This document shows positions 26,162 to 35,111 of a DNA stretch of 64,000 nt, in pieces (position 1 is the first letter of the stretch; each line of letters begins with the position of its first letter). The notes beneath the pieces were generated by a model. It was not told the origin of the DNA. It did no database searches and was given only the letters and a program-made list of their open reading frames with translations. This DNA is from JACVRW01 sp963733885 (lineage in GTDB: Bacteria > Actinomycetota > Thermoleophilia > Solirubrobacterales > Thermoleophilaceae): assembly GCA_963733885.1 (NCBI GenBank), contig CAVTES010000015.1, positions 248,001-312,000 on the forward strand, in the 5' to 3' direction. The translations under genes and the position numbers were made by a program.

Positions 26162-27047
26162 GGTCCTGCGCGCGCTCTCACCGGCACGCCTCGCGCGCCG
26201 GCTCTGGCCGCCGCTCGTGTTCCTGGCGATCCTGATCGGCCTCTGGGAGCTCGCGCTCGCGGTGGACTACGTGTCCGAGAGCATCCTGCCGCACCCGAAG
26301 GACATCGTGGTCTCGTTCTGGGAGCTCATCAGGAGCGATTTCGTCTGGGACGACATCGCGGCGACGCTGTGGGAGTCGGTGGCCGGCTTCTTCCTCGGCG
26401 CGGCACTGGGCCTGGCCCTCGCGATCCCCTCGGGCCTGTCGCCGATCATGCGCCAGATGCTCGGCCCGTACGCGGTGGCGCTGCAGGTGACCCCGCGTAT
26501 CGCGATCGCGCCGCTGATCATCGCCTGGGCCGGCTTCGGCTACAGCTCGAAGATCTGGATCGCGGCGATCATCGCTTTCTTCCCCGTGTACGTGAACGCG
26601 CTCACCGGGATCCTCACGGTGGACGAGGACGCGCGCGAGATGTTCCGCTCGCTGGGCGCCAGCAGATGGCAGACCTTCATGCACCTGATGGTCCCGGGCT
26701 CGCTGCCGGTCATGTTCGCCGGGCTGAAGACCGCGGCGGGCCTGTCGCTCGTCGGCGCGGTCGTCGGCGAGTTCATCTCGGCCGAGCGCGGGCTCGGCGT
26801 GCTCGTGCAGCAGTTCTCGAGCCAGCTCGCGATCGCGGACGCATTCGCGGTGATCCTGATGCTGATGTTCCTCGGGCTGCTCCTGTACGGCGTGATGGAG
26901 TGGCTCGAGCGGACCACGGTGTTCTGGCTCCACGACGGCCGGCTGGCCGCGCGGTCGCGGCGCCGTGCGGCGAGGGCCGAGAGGAAGCGGGGGCGTGCCG
27001 GACGCGTCCCTTCGGAGCCGCGTCCGACGCTGGCGGGAAGACAGTGA
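26151..27047 (+). CDS. NitT/TauT-type ABC importer permease
   Basis: A 298-residue inner-membrane subunit of the SsuC/TauC group with about six helices. The ATPase-contact EAA loop is 'EMFRSLGASRWQTFMHLMVPGS', and 'ILPHPKDIVVSFWELI' near the N-terminus and 'FISAERGLGVLVQQFSS' after the EAA loop are typical of the family. The last about 40 residues are an Arg-rich cytoplasmic tail. ATG at 26151 lies within the ATPase gene end, so the two are coupled. Confidence 0.92.
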   Translation: MTRKVLRALSPARLARRLWPPLVFLAILIGLWELALAVDYVSESILPHPKDIVVSFWELIRSDFVWDDIAATLWESVAGFFLGAALGLALAIPSGLSPIMRQMLGPYAVALQVTPRIAIAPLIIAWAGFGYSSKIWIAAIIAFFPVYVNALTGILTVDEDAREMFRSLGASRWQTFMHLMVPGSLPVMFAGLKTAAGLSLVGAVVGEFISAERGLGVLVQQFSSQLAIADAFAVILMLMFLGLLLYGVMEWLERTTVFWLHDGRLAARSRRRAARAERKRGRAGRVPSEPRPTLAGRQ

Positions 27048-27094
27048 GGCGGCGGCAAGTGGTTGGGCTCAGGCGAAAGAGGAGGGAAACGGGA

Positions 27095-28174
27095 GTGTTC
27101 AGCTTCAAGGCTGTACTGGCGGTGATGGCGGCCGCGGTCATGGCTCTAGGCGTGGGCTGCGGTGACGACGACGACGACGGAGGCGGAGGGGGAGGCGACG
27201 GGGGCGGGACCCAGGAGGTCGTCTACAACCTGCCCACGCCGCCCTCCGTGCTGTTCTATCCCACCCTCGTCGCGGAGGAGCTCGGCTTCTTCGAGGAGGA
27301 GGGGGTGAGTCCCGACCTGGCGCCCGCGGCCGAGGAGATCTCGGCCACCGCCTTCCTGGACAACGGCGACGCGGATGTCTCGTTCGCGGACGTGGACGAG
27401 ATCATCCTCGCCCGCTCGCAGGGCGGGGAGCATGAGGCGATCTTCAGCCCGCAGCACACGAACACGGCCGGGATCGTCGTCCCCGAGGACAGCGACATCC
27501 AGGACATCTCGGGCGTCGAGGGGCAGAAGGTCGGGCTCGAGTCGGAGGAGAGCACCCGCTTCCTCGCCGCGATGCTGGACTCGGCGGGAATCGACCCGGA
27601 CAGCGTGGAGACCGCGGTCGTCGGAACCAGCGGCGCGCTGGTGGCGCAGACGTTCGAGGACGACGAGATCCAGGCCTACGTCGGCAACGCGTCGGACTTC
27701 ACGGCGCTGTCCGCGAACGGGGTGGCGCTGCGCAACATCACGCCCGAGGACGTCGGCAGGATCGACGGCAACCCGATGGCGGTGCTGCCCGGCACGCTCG
27801 AGGAGAAGCGGGACGCGATCGTGGGCTTCCTGCGGGCGTGGACGAAGGGGCAGTACGTGGGCCAGGTCAACCGCGAGGTGGTCGAGCAGATCGCGCGCGA
27901 GAAGGTGCCGGCCGAGTGGCGCAACGAGGCGAGCGGCGAGGCGGCGCTCGATCTGGCGATCTCGCTCATGGAGCCGGACGATCCGGAGCGGATCGGTGAC
28001 CTGCGCCCCGATGTTTGGGACACCGGGCAGGACGTGCTCGTGCGGGCGGGCGTCATCGAGGAGGGGGACACGATCGACGTCCAGGAGGCGCTGAACGACT
28101 CGTTGATCGAGGAGATCAACGACTGGGACCGCGCCGAGGTCGAAATGGCCGCGGAGGAGTACGCGGGCGGTTAG
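27095..28174 (+). CDS. NitT/TauT-type substrate-binding lipoprotein (NMT1/THI5-like)
   Basis: A 359-residue exported binding protein of the SsuA/NMT1/THI5 type. GTG at 27095 is preceded by AGGAGGG (27080-27086) with 8 bases between. The signal peptide ends in 'ALGVGC', and the lipidated Cys is followed by a GDDDDDGGGGGGDGGG linker. 'TPPSVLFYPTLVAEELGFFEEEG' is the family start, where the domain recognises thin aromatic or sulfonate ligands in different members; 'DVSFADVDEIILARSQG' follows. The ligand is unknown. Third gene of the LacI-controlled importer operon, followed by a terminator. Confidence 0.9.
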   Translation: MFSFKAVLAVMAAAVMALGVGCGDDDDDGGGGGGDGGGTQEVVYNLPTPPSVLFYPTLVAEELGFFEEEGVSPDLAPAAEEISATAFLDNGDADVSFADVDEIILARSQGGEHEAIFSPQHTNTAGIVVPEDSDIQDISGVEGQKVGLESEESTRFLAAMLDSAGIDPDSVETAVVGTSGALVAQTFEDDEIQAYVGNASDFTALSANGVALRNITPEDVGRIDGNPMAVLPGTLEEKRDAIVGFLRAWTKGQYVGQVNREVVEQIAREKVPAEWRNEASGEAALDLAISLMEPDDPERIGDLRPDVWDTGQDVLVRAGVIEEGDTIDVQEALNDSLIEEINDWDRAEVEMAAEEYAGG

Positions 28175-28210
28175 CAGTACACGTCGCGTCCCAGGGGTGG
28201 GCCGGACACG

Positions 28211-28236
28211 GAGAGCCCCGCTTCGGCGGGGCTCTC
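28211..28236 (+). terminator. Terminator of the NitT/TauT-type operon
   Basis: GAGAGCCCCGC (28211-28221) and GCGGGGCTCTC (28226-28236) form a perfect 11-bp stem with a TTCG tetraloop, followed by TGATT. It closes the first LacI-controlled operon, so the long operon downstream needs its own promoter, which is visible at 28372. Confidence 0.85.
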
Positions 28237-28371
28237 TGATTGTCCGCCGGGGCAGGACATCTAGTTCCTCCGGCGGGCCTCTCTTGCTGAAAGCCTCCGC
28301 GTCTAGCTCTGTCCTATTGCCGGGCCCATCTGCGATTCGCACAGCTCGTGCTCCAGGAGGGCGCTCCCGTC

Positions 28372-28401
28372 TTGACAACCTTCGCGCGGCGGCGATAGGC
28401 T
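28372..28401 (+). promoter_or_regulatory. Promoter of the 12-gene catabolic operon
   Basis: TTGACA (28372-28377), 18-base spacer, TAGGCT (28396-28401). The architecture, including spacing and operators immediately downstream, copies the promoter at 25228. The 5' leader to the ATG at 28479 is about 70 bases. Confidence 0.75.
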
Positions 28402-28426
28402 GCACACGATTGCAGCAAACGTTTGC
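28402..28426. promoter_or_regulatory. LacI-type operators 4 and 5
   Basis: GCACACGATTGC (28402-28413, one mismatch from the tandem copies) is followed one base later by GCAAACGTTTGC (28415-28426), a perfect 12-bp palindrome and the consensus form for this regulator family. They cover the start point of the long operon. Confidence 0.82.
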
Positions 28427-28478
28427 AACGCGGCCATGGACGCCCGCTTGCGCGTGCCCGGAAGGCGGAGGAGGTCAC

Positions 28479-29741
28479 ATGCAGAAGCTTCGATGGCTCG
28501 TTCTCGCATTGCTGGCCATGGCCGTGCTCGCAGCGGCCGGCTGCGGCGACGACGACGATGACGGCGGGGGCGGTGGCGGAGGCGGCGGCGGAGAGGCCAG
28601 CGGAGACCCGGTCAAGGTCGGCGCGTCGCTGCCCCTGACAGGAGAGTTCTCGGAGCCCGGCAAGGCTGCCCGCCAGGGCTACGAGGTCTGGGAGGCGATG
28701 GTCAACGAGAGCGGCGGCCTCATCGACGGGCGTCCGGTGGAGATGGTCATCAAGGACGACCAGAGCAACCAGAACACGATCGTCGCCGACTACAACGCGC
28801 TGATCAGCCAGGACCAGGTCGACCTGCTGCTCGGCACGTTCTCCTCGCTCCTCAACCTCCCGGCCTCGGCGGTGGCGGAGCGCAACCGGATGCTCTACGT
28901 CGAGCCGGCCGGCGGCGCGCCAGAGCTGTTCGACCGAGACTTCAGGTACCTGTTCTTTGCACAGCAGGCGACCGCCGACAAGCAGGGCGAGGTCTGGGCG
29001 AACTACATCACGGAGCTGCCCGAGAACGAGCGCCCGAAGACCGCCGCCTATCCGACGCTCGACGACCCGTTCGCCCAGCCGACCTCCGAGGGGATCGAGG
29101 CGATCCTCGAGCCGGCCGGGATCGAGACGGTCTACCGCGAGACGTACACGATCGACAACCCGAACCTCGACGGCATCGCGAACGCGCTGAAGTCGAGGAA
29201 CCCGGACTTGGTCGTACACGGCGCGACGTTCGAGGACGGGGTCGGCATGGTGCGCGCGCTTCGCAAGGCCAACTTCACTCCGAAGATGCTGTACCAGACG
29301 ACGGCCCCGTCGCTCGGAGACCAATACGCCGAGTCGATCGGCGAGCAGACGACGGAGGGCATCTTCTACGGCGTGAGCCACTCCAAGGAGGCGGACACGC
29401 CGGGCAACCCGGAGTTCGTCGCGAAGTACCAGGAGATGTTCGGCGGCGAGGAGGTGCCGGAGGACGCGGCCGACGCCTATGCCGCCGCGCAGGTGCTTCA
29501 GGCGGCGGTGGACGCGGTCGGCACGATCGAGCGCGAGCGCCAGCTCGAGCTGGCCGACTGGCTGCGCGAGAACGAGGTCGACACGATCCTCGGCCCGCTG
29601 AGCTGGGACGACGCCGGCCGCCCCGAGGGCGAGTTCCTCGTCGGCCAGTGGCAGAGCGGCGTCCCCGAGATCATCCTGCCCGAGGACGCTGCCACCACGC
29701 AGGAGATCCTGCCGGGGTGGAATCCTGAGGGCGGCGGATAG
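28479..29741 (+). CDS. Liv-type substrate-binding lipoprotein of the catabolic operon
   Basis: A 420-residue exported binding protein (periplasmic-binding-protein type I). ATG 28479 follows GGAGGAGG (28467-28474). The signal peptide ends 'VLAAAGC' and the Cys is followed by a GDDDDDGGGG-type linker. 'VKVGASLPLTGEFSEPGKAARQGYEVW' is the amide/branched-chain amino acid binding-protein start, and the domain continues with 'KDDQSNQNTIVADYNALI' and 'DLVVHGATFEDGVGMVRAL'. It differs strongly from the two paralogues at 8873 and 11196. First gene of the LacI-controlled operon; ligand probably the pathway substrate or a precursor. Confidence 0.92.
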   Translation: MQKLRWLVLALLAMAVLAAAGCGDDDDDGGGGGGGGGGEASGDPVKVGASLPLTGEFSEPGKAARQGYEVWEAMVNESGGLIDGRPVEMVIKDDQSNQNTIVADYNALISQDQVDLLLGTFSSLLNLPASAVAERNRMLYVEPAGGAPELFDRDFRYLFFAQQATADKQGEVWANYITELPENERPKTAAYPTLDDPFAQPTSEGIEAILEPAGIETVYRETYTIDNPNLDGIANALKSRNPDLVVHGATFEDGVGMVRALRKANFTPKMLYQTTAPSLGDQYAESIGEQTTEGIFYGVSHSKEADTPGNPEFVAKYQEMFGGEEVPEDAADAYAAAQVLQAAVDAVGTIERERQLELADWLRENEVDTILGPLSWDDAGRPEGEFLVGQWQSGVPEIILPEDAATTQEILPGWNPEGGG

Positions 29742-29771
29742 CAAGGGAGCCGCCCCAGGTAGAAGCAACCA

Positions 29772-30656
29772 GTGACCGAGTTCCTCCAGGCCCTCATACT
29801 CGGCCTCCTGATCGGCGGCGTCTATGCGCTGCTGGCATCGGGCCTCACGCTGATCTTCGGCGTGATGAACGTCATCAACATCGCGCACGGGGCGTTCCTG
29901 ATCCTCGCCGCGTTCATCACCTGGTCGCTGTGGCGCGAGACCGGGATGGACCCGCTGGTCGCGATCGTGGTGCTGACGCCGCTCATGTTCGCGTTCGGCT
30001 GGCTGCTCTACAACGCGACGATCCGGCCCATCCGCAGGGCGCCGCCGGCGGCGTCGGTGCTGCTCACGTTCGGGCTGGCGCTCTTCCTCGAGGGGATCAT
30101 GGGCGTGATCTGGGGCAACACGTCGCACTCGGTCCGCCCCGAGTACTTCACCGAGAGCTTCGAGATCGGCGAGCTGTTCCTGCCGAAGGCCCAGGTGTAC
30201 GGCGGACTTGTGGCGATCGTGGTGCTGGCCTCGCTCTACCTCGTCCTAACGCGCAGCTGGCTGGGACGGGCGATCCGTGCCAGCGCGGTGAACCCACAGG
30301 GGGCCGAGCTCGTGGGAGTGAACGTGGCGAGCGTGGCCGCTCTGACTTTCGCGATCGGAGTGGCGAGCGCCGGCGCCGGCGGGGCGATCGCGAGCGTGCT
30401 GTACCCGTTCCTGCCGGGCTCCCACTACCAATGGATCGCCCGGTTGCTCGGCATCATCGTCCTGGGAGGAATGGGCAGCCTGCCGGGCGCCGTGATCGGC
30501 GCGCTCTGCCTGGGCGTGGCCGAGCTCATGACCGTCACGTACATCGGTCCCGAGTGGGCCACCGGTGTGCCCTACGTGTTCGTGTTCATCGTGCTCCTGC
30601 TGAGGCCGCAGGGCCTCCTGGGCACGCGCCTGCGCCAGGACGTGGCAACGGCATGA
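29772..30656 (+). CDS. ABC permease, LivH-like, of the catabolic operon
   Basis: A 294-residue membrane subunit with about eight helices. 'GGVYALLASGLTLIFGVMNVINIAHGAF' is the LivH start, interrupted here only by usual variation, followed by the ATPase-contact loop 'RAIRASAVNPQGAELVGVN' and 'GIIVLGGMGSLPGAVIGAL'. GTG at 29772, 30 bases after the binding-protein stop. The stop overlaps the ATG of the fused permease-ATPase. Confidence 0.93.
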   Translation: MTEFLQALILGLLIGGVYALLASGLTLIFGVMNVINIAHGAFLILAAFITWSLWRETGMDPLVAIVVLTPLMFAFGWLLYNATIRPIRRAPPAASVLLTFGLALFLEGIMGVIWGNTSHSVRPEYFTESFEIGELFLPKAQVYGGLVAIVVLASLYLVLTRSWLGRAIRASAVNPQGAELVGVNVASVAALTFAIGVASAGAGGAIASVLYPFLPGSHYQWIARLLGIIVLGGMGSLPGAVIGALCLGVAELMTVTYIGPEWATGVPYVFVFIVLLLRPQGLLGTRLRQDVATA

Positions 30657-32530
30657 CGGACGCCGGCGCCACAGCCGTCGCCGAGGGGACGCTCAAGGGC
30701 GGCGGCGCGCCGCCGTCGCGGGCGCCTTCGAAGGCGCTGCGCTCGCCCTGGACCGCGGTGGTGGTGGTGGCGATCGTTCTCCTCGGCGTTTTCCCGGTCC
30801 TGTCGGACGACCTCTACTACCAGAACATGATCATCCTCTCGATGGTCTTCGCCATCGGGGCGGTCGGGCTGAACATCATCACCGGCTACGCCGGCTACAT
30901 CTCGCTCGGCCAGGGGGCCTTCATCGGGATCGGCGCCTACACGGTCGGCATCTGCGTCACCGACATCGGCGGATCGCCGTGGGTGTGGGTCCCGGTCGCC
31001 GGCCTCGTCGCGGGGGTGCTGGCGGCGCTGCTCGGGGTGGTCGCGATGCGCGCCCGCGGCCACGCCTTCGTGATCCTGACGATCGCGTTCCTCTTCCTCG
31101 TGCAGCTGCTGGCGACCAACTGGGACTCACTCACGAACGGCACGGGCGGCATCACGCTGCCGATCCCGACCTGGAGCGTCGAGTACCAGTACTGGCCCTT
31201 CTACTACACGCTCATGGGCCTGCTGGGCGTCTCGCTGCTGGCCTCGTGGTGGATCAGGCGCAACAAGTTCGGGATGGGCCTGATCGCGATCCGCGAGGAC
31301 GAGGACAAGGCCGCGACCGTGGGCGTGAGCACGCCGACCTACAAGATCCTCGCATTCGCGGCGAGCGCCGTGTTCGTGGGAATGGCGGGCGGCGTGTACG
31401 GCTACTACATCAGCTTCATCGACCCGCTCGGGATGTTCAACATCCTGCTCAGCGTCCAGATCATCCTGTCGCTGCTGCTCGGCGGGCGCGCCACGCTCTG
31501 GGGCCCTGTGCTCGGAGCCTTCATCATCGAGTGGCTCAACGAGACCAGCAACAACGAGTTCAGCGGTGGCAACGCGCGGCTACTCATCTTCGGCGGCCTG
31601 CTCGTGCTCGTGGTGCTGTTCCTGCCCCGGGGCATCATTCCCACGGCGCAACACTGGATCGAGCGGTGGCGCGCGCGCGGCAAGGCCGGCCTGGCCGGCG
31701 AGCGGCTCACCGGCATCGACCTGCGCGAGCGGGAGGCCCCGGCCCCCTCGGCGCCTCCGGCCACCGCCAAGCCGCTGCTCGAGGTGAAGGGGCTCGAGAA
31801 GAGCTTCGGCGGAGTGCGAGCCGTCGACGGCGCCTCCTTCACGGTGCCCGAGGGGTCGATCACGGCGCTGATCGGCCCGAACGGGTCGGGGAAGACGACG
31901 GTCTTCAATCTGATCGGCGGAACGATGGCGCAGCAGGCCGGGGGGGTCTGGTTCGACGGGCGGCGGCTGGACGGCAAGCCGCCGTGGCAGCGCGCGCACC
32001 TCGGCCTCGGGCGCACGTTCCAGATCACGCGCCTGTTCCGCGAGATGACCGTGCTCGAGAACGTCGTGGCGCCGCTGCGCGAGTTCCACCTCGGGCTGCT
32101 GGGCGCCGACGCCGTCTCGGGCCGCGAGGCCCGGCGCGCCGAGGAGCTGCTCGACTTCGTGGGCATGCGCAAGTACCGCGACGTGCGGGCGTCCGCGCTG
32201 TCCTACGGCCAGCAGAAGCTTCTCGAGCTCGCCCAGATCCTGATGCTGGACCCGAAGCTGATCATGCTCGACGAGCCGGCGGGCGGGATCAACCCGACGC
32301 TGATCGAGCGGATCGGCGAGATGATCCGTGAGCTGAACTCGCGCGGCAAGACGTTCCTGATCGTGGAGCACAACATGCCGTTCGTGCTCGGCCTATGCAA
32401 TCCGGTCCTGGTGCTCGCGCGCGGGCAGACGATCGCGAGCGGCTCGCCCGACGAGGTCCAGCGCGATCCCAAGGTCCTCGACGCCTACCTCGGCGAGGAC
32501 TTCCGTCTCGAGCAGCCGGTGGGGACGTGA
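30653..32530 (+). CDS. Fused LivM-LivG protein: ABC permease joined to ATPase
   Basis: A 625-residue fusion. Residues about 30-335 are a LivM permease ('GAVGLNIITGYAGYISLGQGAF', ATPase-contact loop 'GLIAIREDEDKAATVGV', about nine to ten helices). After a linker rich in Ala/Pro (about 336-370), residues about 375-620 are a LivG ATPase with Walker A 'GPNGSGKTT', 'GRTFQITRLFREMTVLENV', signature 'LSYGQQKLLELAQIL', Walker B 'LIMLDEPAGGINP' and 'LIVEHNMPFVL'. No frameshift or stop lies at the junction. The separate livM and livG at 13629-15793 show the usual arrangement. ATG overlaps the upstream stop. Confidence 0.94.
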   Translation: MTDAGATAVAEGTLKGGGAPPSRAPSKALRSPWTAVVVVAIVLLGVFPVLSDDLYYQNMIILSMVFAIGAVGLNIITGYAGYISLGQGAFIGIGAYTVGICVTDIGGSPWVWVPVAGLVAGVLAALLGVVAMRARGHAFVILTIAFLFLVQLLATNWDSLTNGTGGITLPIPTWSVEYQYWPFYYTLMGLLGVSLLASWWIRRNKFGMGLIAIREDEDKAATVGVSTPTYKILAFAASAVFVGMAGGVYGYYISFIDPLGMFNILLSVQIILSLLLGGRATLWGPVLGAFIIEWLNETSNNEFSGGNARLLIFGGLLVLVVLFLPRGIIPTAQHWIERWRARGKAGLAGERLTGIDLREREAPAPSAPPATAKPLLEVKGLEKSFGGVRAVDGASFTVPEGSITALIGPNGSGKTTVFNLIGGTMAQQAGGVWFDGRRLDGKPPWQRAHLGLGRTFQITRLFREMTVLENVVAPLREFHLGLLGADAVSGREARRAEELLDFVGMRKYRDVRASALSYGQQKLLELAQILMLDPKLIMLDEPAGGINPTLIERIGEMIRELNSRGKTFLIVEHNMPFVLGLCNPVLVLARGQTIASGSPDEVQRDPKVLDAYLGEDFRLEQPVGT

Positions 32531-32531
32531 C

Positions 32532-33254
32532 ATGCTCAAGCTGACCGACGTGTACGCCGGCTACGGCGGGGGCGACGTGCTCCAGGGGGTGGGCCTCGAG
32601 GTGCCGGAGGGCTCGGTGTGCTGCATCGTCGGGCCGAACGGCGCCGGCAAGTCCACGGTGCTGCGCGCGGTCAGCGGCCTGCTCCAGCCGCGGCAGGGAG
32701 ACGTACAGCTCGAGGGCCACTCGATCACCGGCCTGCACCCCTCGCGCATCCTCGCGATGGGCATCTCCCAGGTGCCGCAGTCGAACGCGCTGTTCCCAGC
32801 GCTGACGGTCAAGGAGAACGTGATGATGGGCGCGTACATCCAGCGGCGCGACAAGAAGCTGCTCCAGAAGCGCTACGACGCCGTGGCGGAGCTCTTCCCC
32901 GTCATCCGGGAGCGGGCGGACGATCGCGCCGGCAACCTGTCGGGTGGCCAGCGCAGGATGGTCGAGTTCGGCCGCTCCCTGATGCTCGAGCCGAAGCTCG
33001 TCCTGCTGGACGAGCCGTCGCTGGGGCTCGATCCCAAGGCGCTCAAGAACGTGTGGGAGTCGATCACGGTGATGGTCGACGCGGGCAAGACGGTCCTGCT
33101 CGTCGAGCAGAACGTGCGCTTCGGGCTCCGGCTCGCGAAGCAGGGCGTGGTCATGGAGAGCGGCCGCGTGCTGCTCACCGGCAAGGCCGACGCGGTCCTG
33201 AACAATCCGGAGATAGCCGCACTCTACTTCGGCGGCGGCGTCGCGAAAGCGTGA
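32532..33254 (+). CDS. ABC ATPase, LivF-like, of the catabolic operon
   Basis: A 240-residue ATPase completing the second Liv-type importer. Walker A 'GPNGAGKSTVL', 'GISQVPQSNALFPALTVKENVMMG', signature 'LSGGQRRMVEFGRSL', Walker B 'LVLLDEPSLGLDP' and 'LLVEQNVRFGLRLA' are visible. ATG 32532 is one base after the previous stop. With the fused LivM-LivG protein, LivH and the binding protein, it forms a complete importer. Its stop overlaps the EamA permease GTG. Confidence 0.94.
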   Translation: MLKLTDVYAGYGGGDVLQGVGLEVPEGSVCCIVGPNGAGKSTVLRAVSGLLQPRQGDVQLEGHSITGLHPSRILAMGISQVPQSNALFPALTVKENVMMGAYIQRRDKKLLQKRYDAVAELFPVIRERADDRAGNLSGGQRRMVEFGRSLMLEPKLVLLDEPSLGLDPKALKNVWESITVMVDAGKTVLLVEQNVRFGLRLAKQGVVMESGRVLLTGKADAVLNNPEIAALYFGGGVAKA

Positions 33255-34132
33255 GCGGCGTCCTGTGGGCGACTGCCTCGGGAATAGGGTTCGGGCTCTT
33301 CCAGAGCCTCAACCGGCGTGCGATCCGGGGCATCGAGGACCCGTACGTCTCCACCTTCCTCCAGCTGTCGGTGGCCACGGCGATCCTGGTCGTGGCGAGC
33401 CTTGCCTCCGAGGACCTGAGCCAGCTGGGGGACGCGAGCGGCGAGGCGGTCGCGCTTTTCGCGCTCGCGGGGATCATCCACTTCGTCCTCGGCTGGCTGC
33501 TCCTCAACGTGAGCCAGATGCGCATCGGCGCGTCGCGCACGGCGCCGTTGATCACGCTCACGCCCCTGTTCGGGGTGGCGCTCGCGGCCGTGACGCTGGG
33601 CGAGCTGCCGAGCGTGGCCGCGCTCGCGGCCATCGTGCCGATCATGATCGGCGCCTGGCTGCTCGCGAGCCGCGGGAGCGGTCATATCGCAATCGAGCCC
33701 GACTCGATCTTCGCCTTCGGCACGGCGTTCATGTGGGCGCTCAGCGCGGTCCTGACCGTGGAGGCGCTGGAGGGGCTCGACTCGCCCCTGCTCGGCGTGA
33801 CGCTCGGGCTGCTGGCGGCCACGGCCGCGCTGGGCGGCGCGCTGGCGGCGCGCGGCTCGCTGGGCGCGGTCAGGTCCATCGCGCGCAACACGCTGGCGCT
33901 CAAGGTGTTCGCCGCCGTGCTGGTCGCGTTCGCCACCTGGTTCCGGCTGCTCGCGCTCAGCGAGACCGACGTGGCTGTCGTGCTGGCCACGAACCTCGTG
34001 GGCGTGCCGATCACGCTCGTTCTCGCCCCGATCATGGTGGGCCGGCACCTCGAGGAGGCGAGCGCCCGCGTGTGGCTCGGCGGGCTGCTCGTGGTGGCCG
34101 GCGTCCTGACGCTGATCGCGTTGGAGGCGTGA
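33251..34132 (+). CDS. EamA/DMT-family permease of the catabolic operon
   Basis: A 293-residue protein with about ten helices in two EamA halves ('WATASGIGFGLFQSLNRRAI', 'MRIGASRTAPLITLTPLFGVALA', and 'ETDVAVVLATNLVGVPITLVLAP' in the second half). Probably moves a pathway intermediate or end product out of the cell, or takes up a related solute. GTG 33251 overlaps the ATPase stop, and the amidohydrolase ATG follows 4 bases after its stop. Confidence 0.86.
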   Translation: MSGVLWATASGIGFGLFQSLNRRAIRGIEDPYVSTFLQLSVATAILVVASLASEDLSQLGDASGEAVALFALAGIIHFVLGWLLLNVSQMRIGASRTAPLITLTPLFGVALAAVTLGELPSVAALAAIVPIMIGAWLLASRGSGHIAIEPDSIFAFGTAFMWALSAVLTVEALEGLDSPLLGVTLGLLAATAALGGALAARGSLGAVRSIARNTLALKVFAAVLVAFATWFRLLALSETDVAVVLATNLVGVPITLVLAPIMVGRHLEEASARVWLGGLLVVAGVLTLIALEA

Positions 34133-34136
34133 GCGC

Positions 34137-35111
34137 ATGACCTTCGACGTGCACGCTCACGTGATCGTCCCCGAGATAACCGGCGACGAGCCCTGGCGCC
34201 CGCGCGTCTACCGGGACGACTCGGGCGCGCAGGTCGTGGAGATGGGTGGCAGGGACATCCGCGCCGCCGTGGCCGAGTTCGTCGACATCGACGGGATCCT
34301 CGCGGCCCAGGACGAGGCCGGCGTCGATCGTGTGCTGCTGTGCCCCTGGGTGCCCCTGCTCTACTACGACGCCGAGCCGGACGAGGGCCTGGCCCGGGCC
34401 CACATCCAAAACGACGCTCTTGTGCGGCTTGTGGACGAGCATCCGTCGCGTGTGGCCGCGCTCGGCGCGCTGCCGCTCCAGGACCCGGAGCTGGCCGCCG
34501 GAGAGCTTCATGGATTGATGGAGCGCGGGGTGCTGAGGGGCGTGGAGGTGGCGGCCAGCGTGCGCGGGGTGTTCCTCGGCGACGACCGGTTCGAGCCGGT
34601 CTGGGAGGCAGCCGAGGCGACCGGGGCGGTGGTGTTCGTGCACCCCACCACGCGCGGGTTCGACTCGCCGGCGTTCCAGGACCACTACCTCTGGAACACC
34701 GTGGCGAACCCGCTCGAGACGGCAACCACGGCGGCGCACATGGTCGTAGCCGGCGTGATGGAGCGCCACCCCGAGCTCCGTGTGCTGCTGGCCCACGGCG
34801 GCGGCGCGCTGCTGGCGGTGCGCGGTCGCATGCGGCACGCCCACGGGTTCCAGCCGCAGGCGAGGTCGCGGCTCCGGGAGTCGCCCGAGGACTCGATCCG
34901 GCGCTTCTACTTCGACACGCTCACACACGACGACGCGCTCCTGCGCGCGCTGATCGACTACGCCGGGCCCGACCACGTGCTGCTCGGTTCCGACTACCCG
35001 TTCGACATGGGCGACGCGCGGCACGTGGACACCGTGCGGGCGCTGGGCCTGGCGCCGGAGGTGGAGGCGGCGGTTCTCGCGGGCAACGCAGAAAGGATCC
35101 TCTCGTCATGA
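34137..35111 (+). CDS. Amidohydrolase-2 family metal-dependent hydrolase/decarboxylase (ACMSD-like)
   Basis: A 324-residue TIM-barrel enzyme. Metal-binding marks: 'FDVHAHVIVPE' (HxH), 'VVFVHPTT', 'RVLLAHGGGALLAVRGR' and 'HVLLGSDYPFDMG' (Asp). This is the pattern of the ACMSD-like group, whose members decarboxylate or hydrolyse aromatic and heteroaromatic acids via one divalent metal. The exact reaction is not predictable. ATG at 34137; the stop overlaps the next start (ATGA). Its place next to a flavoenzyme and a ring hydroxylase supports a ring-degradation role. Confidence 0.88.
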   Translation: MTFDVHAHVIVPEITGDEPWRPRVYRDDSGAQVVEMGGRDIRAAVAEFVDIDGILAAQDEAGVDRVLLCPWVPLLYYDAEPDEGLARAHIQNDALVRLVDEHPSRVAALGALPLQDPELAAGELHGLMERGVLRGVEVAASVRGVFLGDDRFEPVWEAAEATGAVVFVHPTTRGFDSPAFQDHYLWNTVANPLETATTAAHMVVAGVMERHPELRVLLAHGGGALLAVRGRMRHAHGFQPQARSRLRESPEDSIRRFYFDTLTHDDALLRALIDYAGPDHVLLGSDYPFDMGDARHVDTVRALGLAPEVEAAVLAGNAERILSS

